Shown here one piece after another: positions 57,099 to 64,000 of a stretch of DNA of 64,000 bases. The position numbers and the translations under genes are program-made. How positions within the stretch are numbered: the first letter of the stretch is position 1; the number at the start of each line of letters is the position of its first letter. This stretch comes from Pseudopyrenochaeta lycopersici (taxonomy: Eukaryota; Ascomycota; Dothideomycetes; Pleosporales; Pseudopyrenochaetaceae): positions 1 through 64,000 of the forward strand of contig NHZP01000027.1 of NCBI GenBank assembly GCA_003313425.1, read 5' to 3'. Below the pieces are notes generated by a model. The model saw only the letters and a list, made by a program, of their open reading frames with translations. It was not told the origin of the DNA and ran no database searches.

Positions 57099-59061
57099 AT
57101 TTTCCCCATCTGATGACACACCCTGTCTCAGGCCAGGCATGCTCTCAACGAGCCTCGAAAGTAATTGTATTTTTGACCTTCTATCATTTAGCACAATCCA
57201 GTGCGACGTTTATGAGCCCGGAGACACTTCCGCCGCTTCGCAACCCAGTCGATCACCATCAGCGTCTTTTACTATCAACCCCGTTACCATCAGACTCTTC
57301 TTTCGATTCGAAAATTTTCTCAGGGCGAGAAACATGAGTTTAGACGAGTGTGATGTCGGCAGGTTTCTACGTGGAGTCGATCGGGACTGTGCAGAGGATG
57401 CCAACGGAGCTCGCTGCATGGAGCAACGCTATTTCGTTCTGGGATATTACGCTGTGCAGCTGTCGTAAATGACTAATTCATACTAGCGTTCTACTTCAGC
57501 CACACCATCATCAAGACGCAGGCTTAGCCGCGCCGAGCCTTATTGCTTGCCCAGCTGAGATCACATTTACTTTTCTTGTGAAATGAACATCACTACGAAA
57601 TAATGCTTTCTCGACGACACTTGCATAAAAGAAGACAAATACCGTATCATGGCTGCGGCTCGCTTAACATAGGGTACAGTAATACTAGATACAAATATCC
57701 TACTGTGCTGGGTGCTACGGGAAAAATCTTTCAGTGAACGGAAAATGCTGTGTACAAATGTGGCAGCTGAGATGTCGCCAATAAGTTTGGGCCATGCCGT
57801 GCCCAGCCATAGCAAGCCATCTAACGCCAACCAAAATTAGCGGTATGTAGGTGCAGGGGTATGATAGGTGAGCGCAGTGATGGTTTTTGATGGATATCTC
57901 CATCAAGAACTCAGCACTATCATCTGATACGCCTCCAGCATCTCTGTCTGTTATCGCTAAGTCCTCTAAGCTAGCAGAACCCACCATCTTTATCATCAGA
58001 GCTCTCAGAGCTGTTACATATAGAGATATCTCACCCGAGACCAGCCCAAACTTATTGGCGGCACCTCCGTATCGCCGTAAGCATTAGCTGTGATGATCAC
58101 GTCGGCCGAGGTCGACGAAAATCAGCAGCGTCTACTGTACTCGTTATTTTGGAGCTTCCGCAGCCTTTACAGTTTGTCTAGCCCAAAATTAGCAATAGTG
58201 GCTGGAGCTTTAGCAATCTCTGCGGTGCACGGTCCTGCAGCAGTAACTTAGACATTTACTTTCCGGACGCCCTGAACCCACGTCACACCGAAAAGTTATA
58301 AGTACTTATCTCTTGAGTCACAGGTTTTATTCTCCTGCCTGCATAGTACGTTGGCCGCCACTGCTGTGAAACACCAGCTAGTCTCCACAATCTCACCGAT
58401 GCACCAACAGCGTCCCTCAGGCTAACTCTGACCTGCTTCCCTGCACAAGGAGCACTCACCACTCCTCTCCCGCTCCTCTCCCACTCTTCCTCCGGAAATC
58501 AATACTGCCCTGACCTTAAGTTTTGGCCGTATCACTCTCAATCTTGCGACAGAACAGTTAGTTATGACATCCAATAGTTCCAGCAATTTTGAATGGGAGG
58601 GCATGACTACTCCAATCACGCCAGTTGCTATCGACCCAGAAGCCCTGACCATATGCTTGCTAAGGCGCTTCAGAATGGCAATCAACGATTGGCGGGCGAT
58701 TGGGCGATTTGTTGTGATCGGGTGCATGCTGTGCCGTATGTTGTGCCGTATGGCTCACCTTTTCACTCTCACACTCCTCGCTTACAACCAATCAGCCATC
58801 GCGAATCTAGAATGTGACAGACCGCAAAAGCCGACAATTACAAGGGGGGAGCGGACTGGACAGGCCCGTGCATTGCTCTTATAGAAAAGCGTCGACATTC
58901 TATGAGAGGAACGCACGGGCCTGTCCAGTCGGCTCATGCTCCTGCCCTTGTAGAAGGCTGAAGGGATTTCTCGATAATCTATAAGTCCTGCCGTGAGCTA
59001 ATCTTCTCCGCTTTCTCTCTCTTACCAACTTTAGCCCAGTTGAAAGTGTGATAATCTTACC
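57099..59061. other. Intergenic, about 2 kb, no gene supported
   Basis: Short frames only, none with a recognisable domain. It contains a 31-bp-arm inverted repeat at 58854-58930. The last 100 bp before 59062 are the probable promoter and leader of the dynamin-like gene. Confidence 0.45.
58854..58930. repeat. Inverted repeat, 31-bp arms, upstream of dynamin-like gene
   Basis: Left arm 58854-58884 starts GACTGGACAGGCCCGTGC; right arm 58900-58930 is its inverse with a few mismatches in the inner half. The loop is 15 bp (AAAAGCGTCGACATT). It could be a small transposon footprint or a cis element. Confidence 0.8.
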
Positions 59062-61310
59062 ATGGCGACTATTCAGGGACTCCATTCTATGGATGGCCTT
59101 CGAACAGCTGAACAGATCCAGCTCCTCGATTTAGTCGACTCACTCCGTGCCGAAGGATTGAGCGAGTTCACTGCCCTTCCTCAGCTGATTGTGTGCGGGG
59201 ACCAATCAAGTGGCAAGAGCTCCCTGCTCGAAGCAATCTCTGGAGTTCCGTTCCCACGGAAGGACAATCTCTGCACACGATTTGCAACAGAAGTTATCTT
59301 GCGGAGGGCTTCCGGCTCCGAAATCAAAGTCTCTTTGGTATGCTCCGCGACTTGATTGGTTCTTAGATATTTACGCAACATAGGTGCCAGGGAAAGGTCG
59401 ATCGTCAGCGGATCAAGGCCGGCTTTGGCAGTTTCGACACGAGGTCACCTCACTCGGGGACTTCGTTACCCTCTTTGAGCAAGCCAAAGATGCCATGGGT
59501 CTTTTATCAGTTGGGGCTAACGCCTTCACTGAAGACATTCTACGAGTGGAGATCTCCGGGCCGACACAACCACAGCTCACCATCGTCGATCTCCCTGGCT
59601 TAATCCATTCGCATAACAAACATCAGACCAAACATGACGTTGAGCTAGTCACGAATCTCGTTGCCAAGTATATGGCCAACCCAAGGAGCATCATTCTAGC
59701 AGTGGTGTCTGCTAAGAACGATTTTCCAAATCAGATTGTAAGATTTTTCAGCCTAGGTATCGCATAGAAGCAGCCGTTTACACTATTCAGGTTCTAAAAC
59801 GGGCTCGAGAAGTTGATCCTGAAGGTTTGAGGACCCTCGGTGTTATTACAAAGCCAGATCAGCTCGTCAGCGGCAGTGATGGCGAGAAGATTTTCTTGAG
59901 TCTTGCGAGGAACGAGCAGGTCGAGTTCAATCTTGGCTGGCATGTTGTCAGGAATCTCGACTCTAGCGACAAGGACCAGGATAGAGATGCCATAGAGACA
60001 CAATTCCTAGCTGAGAGTAATTTTCGGTCCCTCTCTGCCACGAATCTTGGCATTGTGCATCTGCGCCAGCGACTGAGTGTTGTCCTTTTCGAACAGATCA
60101 AAGCCGAGCTTCCACGGTTGATTGAGGACATCGAGACTGGTATATCGAGCTGTCGGCGTGGCTTGGAAAAACTAGGCCCTGCTCGTCTAACACTCGATGA
60201 TCAGAAAAGGTTTCTTGTTGATCTGAGTGGTGATTTCCAGTCACTCTGTGACGCTGCCACCAAGGGTGACTACGAGCAGGACTTTTTTGCGGACCCATCT
60301 CTATTTGACCGGCGCCTCTCAGCTATGGTCGCGAATCGAGGAGTAGAGTTTGAAGAGGATATCCGAACAGAGGGGGCACAGTGGAAGATTGTGGAGAGTG
60401 TCAGCAAACAGAAGAATCACCTCACTCGAGCAGAGGCGGTGGAACAAGTGCGCAATTTGTTGAAGAAGAGTCGTGGTCGTGAAGTAGGAACTCCCTAAGC
60501 CATCATTACGTATACTAATTCTCTTTAGCTACCAGGGCTCCCGAACCCATTACTAGTCGGCGAAGTTTTCCGAGAATTTAGTCAGCCCTGGGAAGAATTG
60601 GCACGTCAATACGTCGAGAGCGTCTGGAATATAACGAAGAATTTTGTGGAGCAGGCGCTGCAGCACTTGACAGACGCTACAGTCAGTGATTCTTTGCTAC
60701 GGTACTTGCTTGATCCCATCATGGATCAGAGGTTGACGTTGGCGTACGCCAAACTCGATGAACTCATGGCAGTCCACAAAGAACATCCAGAGACAAGAAA
60801 TCATTACTTTATAGACAAATACAACGCCCTCCAACGAAACCAATGGGCAGCGAAGACTACCAAGTTGCTTGAGGAAGCATTTGAGAAGCATGGGGATATG
60901 GATGCAAGGGACATTCCGCATCTCGTGACACTCTTGCGTCAGAATACCGAGGTTGATGCGGACCTCGCTGCTGCCGAATCTACGTTCAATGCAATGGAGG
61001 CATTCTATAAGGTATATCAGACCCGCATTTGCACAACTCACTTACTTAATCACATTGAAATTAGGTCGCGTCAAAGTTATTCATTGACAACGTACCAAAC
61101 TTGGTTGTGCGGGCGATCATTGTTTCCCGCCTGCCAACCATGTTTTGTCCCAAGTCAGTCTTTGCGATGAGCCCTGACCTTGTAAAGAAAATCGCATCTG
61201 AGACAGAAGAGAAAACAATACGGCGGCAAGAACTCAGCGACAAGCTTTTGGCCTTAGAAGCCGGGAACGACCTGTGCAAGCAGTACGCACTACGTGTGAC
61301 TTCAGGTTAG
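59062..61310 (+). CDS. Dynamin-like (Mx-type) GTPase, 683 aa, five exons
   Basis: Exons 59062-59337, 59384-59737, 59791-60483, 60529-61011, 61065-61310; all junctions keep the frame. G1 GDQSSGKSS (46-54), switch Thr in LCTRFATEV, G3 DLPG (161-164), G4 TKPD (230-233). The middle domain spans about 280-600. A GED-like helix is at the end (ASETEEKTIRRQELSDKL), where dynamins assemble and stimulate GTP hydrolysis. There is no PH or proline-rich domain, as in Mx and mould dynamin-like families. It probably remodels membranes; the compartment is unknown. An alternative last exon could extend it by an intron after 61300, reading to 61468. Not RIP-damaged. Confidence 0.9.
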
Positions 61311-61924
61311 TACATCTCGATCCTGGCGAGGGGTCGTCACTCACAAACACAGTCTTGCCGGTTCTCAGGCAGGCGGGATCTTCTGACTCATTGTCCACAA
61401 CATCATCACTTGTCAGTGTAGGCTTGGCAGATGAAACCCCAAAGGGCGAAGAATCAGAATCTGATTGAGAGGTTTAGAGAGCTCTTGATGGGTATATAAA
61501 CCCTAGATTCTAGAATAGAACAGATATTGTATTACTTGCTTTGAGTATCCCAAGAGCGACTGATCTCCTAAACCTAAGATGTTCCCCAGCGCACCAACTA
61601 GCGCGCCAGGCGGCCAAGCATGCGGTTCTCCGCATCACCCTTCCATCACCAACATGCTCCGTCTATGTTCCGTCCGTCTCTCTTCAGTCCTAACGACACA
61701 CAACGATCAATCTCTAGCATCCTCGCGAGTGCAACTCCAAGCAGTAAAGAAAAATGACTATCTCAAATCTTGAAATTTACGGCAGTCCGTGATAAAGATG
61801 GCTCGGTAACTCCTTTGTTGTTTATAAGGAATATTGTTCCACCACCACGACGTGCACGGTCCCTACGGCTCGCACGCGAACGCGATTCTCCATCCAATTT
61901 TCAACACGCGATAACTCCACCAAA
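61311..61924. other. Intergenic between dynamin-like gene and pogo remnant
   Basis: 61311-61468 has an open frame that may be an optional 3' exon of the dynamin-like gene. The rest shows no gene. Confidence 0.4.
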
Positions 61925-62645
61925 ATGGCAAATATTGAGGCTGCAATTGATGCCCTGAACTCCTTAGAGACAGGCGATCTTTTCGTTATTCAGATTATGC
62001 AAAAGAATATGATCGCGATCGGACAACGCTGTCAAAGAGGCACAGGGGTGCACAGCAATCGCGTGAGCAGTGTATCGACACCACGCAAGAAAGGGAGCTT
62101 GTACAGTATGTCCATAAGCTTTGCTCACGAGGGCTGCTTCCTTCTAAGCCTATGTTCCAAAATTTTTGCAGCCCAGATAGCTCAGAAACCTGGAGGCAAA
62201 AATTGGGCTGATCGCTTCGTCAAACGTCACGATATGGAGCTCATCTTACATTGGGCATCCGGCCTCGATCGCAACCGCTTCAAAGCTGACTCCGCCTTTA
62301 AGTACACACTCTACTTTAAGCTTCTTAGGCATAAAATCGAACAATATAAGATCGGCGCGCGTCATATGTATAATATAGATGAAAAGGGCTTCCTTATGGG
62401 ACTACTATCCAAGGTTAAGCGCGTCTTCTCAAGGACGGCGTACGAGGCAGGAAAACTAAGGCACACACTTCAGGATGGTAATCGTGAGTGGATTACTACT
62501 ATAGCTTGCATCTGTGCCGATGGTACTGCCCTCACGCCAGCTCTTATCCTACCAAGCTCAATCAAGCCAGATCCAAGATACGTGGTTACAGGGCTTTGAG
62601 CCTCAGCATCACAAGGCCTTCTCTGCCAACTCACCATATGGATTA
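61925..62645 (+). pseudogene. pogo/Fot1 transposase fragment, frameshifted
   Basis: Starts MANIEAAIDALNSLETGDL. It moves to the next frame (YAKEYDRDRTTLSKRHRG, ERELVQYVHKLCSRGLLP), returns with KNWADRFVKRHDMELILHWA and YNIDEKGFLMGLL, then AGKLRHTLQDGNREWITTI. After a third shift it reads QDTWLQGFEP. It ends near 62640 before the second catalytic Asp. It lacks mass TAG/TAA, so it was broken by indels, not RIP. Same subfamily as elements A and B and the 29.4-kb copy. Confidence 0.78.
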
Positions 62646-63609
62646 TGAGAACTGGCGACATGAATTTGTAGATAGTACAACAACTTAAAAGACATCGTTC
62701 ATCCTACATGAATATCAAATCAACATATTGCATATGATTCTGACAGGTCTCGTATAAAAAAAGATGTCTTGTTTTTTTGATGAGAAGGTCCTTTTGCTTC
62801 AGTACATATCCTATCAAACTCTGATGCATGTCGAGCATCATTTCTTTAGTGAATAGGAAATGTGGCTCGAGTTTCCATGCCATAGGCTCGGAAACCCGGG
62901 ACCCAATGCTGAACGACTCTGAAGCCATTGGCAAGCAATTGGCGAACTGCTAAAGCTGCGGATCTTCAATCTTTCGCCTCAGCTGGTTTCAATTTAGGTC
63001 TCTCGTCTAATTAATTAAATTTGCCACTACCCGCCCTTCTTGAATGTTTCGCCCGTCCTCTACCACAGTCTACAGTTCTTCGATCGCTTGCTGTTTTGTT
63101 CAATATCCGACACATACGAATGCAAAATTTGTATCATCGCCTTCTTTACCAAAGTAGTAGTTATAAGGATCACATGAACCACTTCGGTCACCGACTGGAA
63201 TGCACACAGTAAGACTTTACTTTGGACCTAGTTTATATTAATTTGAAAGTCTGGAACGCTGGCAAAAGGATTGGTATCTGGGGAGCCGGACAGGTCTCTA
63301 TGGGGTATCAGTTATGTACAAGCTAAAATGGCAAAGCATTTTAATGATGGAATGAAAGCTAGCTTGGGCGTAGGACTTAAACGGAATGAAAAAGGGGCAC
63401 GGTGTACGGCGCATGTTCAGCTTGCAACTAGGCCCGACAGTTCACAGATAGTCTCTACCACCGGGACCCTACTCCGGCCAGTCTTGAAAGATAATCATAC
63501 CGGTGAGGAGATTGGGATGTAATCTGCGCTCCTCCTTTGGCTGGCCCAAGTATGGTTCTGGTTGGCTCCACATGACAGGAAACGAATAATAGGACATGAA
63601 TAATGAACG
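62646..63609. other. No gene supported
   Basis: A + frame at 63249-63522 reads AKHFNDGMKASLGVGLKRN and ends EEIGM. It has no upstream start that I trust and I do not recognise it. It might be the last exon of a gene or a remnant. Confidence 0.35.
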
Positions 63610-64000
63610 TTAAGTAGCCTTTTGCTTGAAATACGCCGTCAGTTTCCGTTTTGGCATCCCGGGGCAAAAAGCGCATGAGTATCGTCCCATAAGCTTGGCA
63701 ATCTTATCGTCCATCTCTTGCATTGTCCTTTGCTTCTGTTCTTCAATGGGTAAATTTTTTTGTAGTAGTAAAATCTCTCTGTTGCTGTAATTCAACCCCG
63801 CCAATGATATGACCGAAGTCCATGGTATCCAGCACAATTCTAAACTTGTAGTCTGCTATCCAGGTTTTCCGTGTGGTGGAAAGTGTCGCAATGCGCTTGA
63901 GTCCAAATAGGTCTTGTTCCGTAGATTCAATGCCTGTGACGTCCTTTACGCATCTTAAAATTTCGTAAGGATTAGAAAGCTCCCCAAATCTCGAGTTGTT
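63610..64000 (-). pseudogene. CYTH/thiamine-triphosphatase-like gene, 3' part, one frameshift
   Basis: The 5' end lies beyond the window. From 64000 downward it reads YEILRCVKDVTGIE, ATLSTTRKTWIADYKFRIVL, DTMDFGHIIGGVEL. After a frame change near 63765-63790 it reads MDDKIAKLMGRYSCAF and KLTAYFKQKAT to the stop at 63610. The order DFGHxxGxVE, then a helix, then KLTAYF is the C-terminal half of eukaryotic CYTH-fold thiamine triphosphatases, which hydrolyse thiamine triphosphate. The frame change lies beside a run of seven A/T, so a sequencing error or a small intron is possible. Confidence 0.6.

Noticed and set aside
56800..57468. 222-codon + frame overlapping RBR exon 2
   Set aside because: It is a different frame from the Cys-patterned exon, which splices in phase and ends at 57098.
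1..64000. tRNA, rRNA or other RNA genes
   Set aside because: I scanned for tRNA-like stem and TPsiC words and conserved rRNA runs by eye and found none convincing; a tRNAscan-SE or Rfam run would settle it.

Overview
This window looks like a filamentous ascomycete (Pezizomycotina; a Sordariomycete is my best guess). Introns are about 46-58 nt with GT...AG ends. The transposons are of typical mould types: chromodomain Ty3/gypsy elements, a Tad-type LINE, Fot1/pogo, Tc1/mariner and hAT. Many repeats carry C-to-T changes at CpA (TpG-to-TpA on the other strand), which is the signature of repeat-induced point mutation (RIP). Host-type genes include GTP cyclohydrolase I, a tandem F-box/ankyrin protein, an RBR ubiquitin ligase, a fungal dynamin-like GTPase and a SET-domain gene.

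Layout. 1-26.6 kb is a graveyard of transposons with almost no host gene. A 7.0-kb chromovirus (2475-9511) sits inside a decayed pogo-like gene. A 6.7-kb chromovirus (18769-25494) sits inside a decayed Tc1/mariner gene. Both have paired LTRs and 5-bp target duplications, and both are full of TAG/TAA codons. Between them lie LTR fragments, a gag remnant, a TPR fragment, a split LINE and one young hAT element with an intact two-exon transposase (14386-17419). A 713-bp almost perfect palindrome (25873-26585) marks the boundary.

26.67-29.19 kb is an island holding a six-exon P-loop ATPase gene. 29.4-42.5 kb is a nest of transposons. A Fot1/pogo-like element (ends at 30325 and 42501) contains three later insertions: a RIP-decayed pogo element in its left terminal repeat, a 6-kb Tad-type LINE in its transposase gene, and a second Fot1-like element in its right terminal repeat. 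Each insertion can be delimited by its target duplication.

42.5-61.4 kb is genic and largely free of RIP. It holds an F-box/ankyrin gene, a large four-domain gene (methyltransferase-like, FAD oxidase, phosphomevalonate-kinase-like and adenine-phosphoribosyltransferase-like), GTP cyclohydrolase I divergent from it, a frameshifted SET-domain gene, an RBR E3 ligase and a dynamin-like GTPase. Two solo LTRs and short transposase remnants lie between them. 61.9-64 kb has another frameshifted pogo fragment and the 3' end of a CYTH/thiamine-triphosphatase-like gene that runs off the window.

The most interesting candidate system is the divergent pair at 44.8-50.5 kb. GTP cyclohydrolase I makes a pterin precursor, and its neighbour fuses an oxidase, a kinase-like, a phosphoribosyltransferase-like and a methyltransferase-like domain. 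Together they suggest a purine/pterin- or nucleotide-derived metabolite, but this link is inference from position and domain content.
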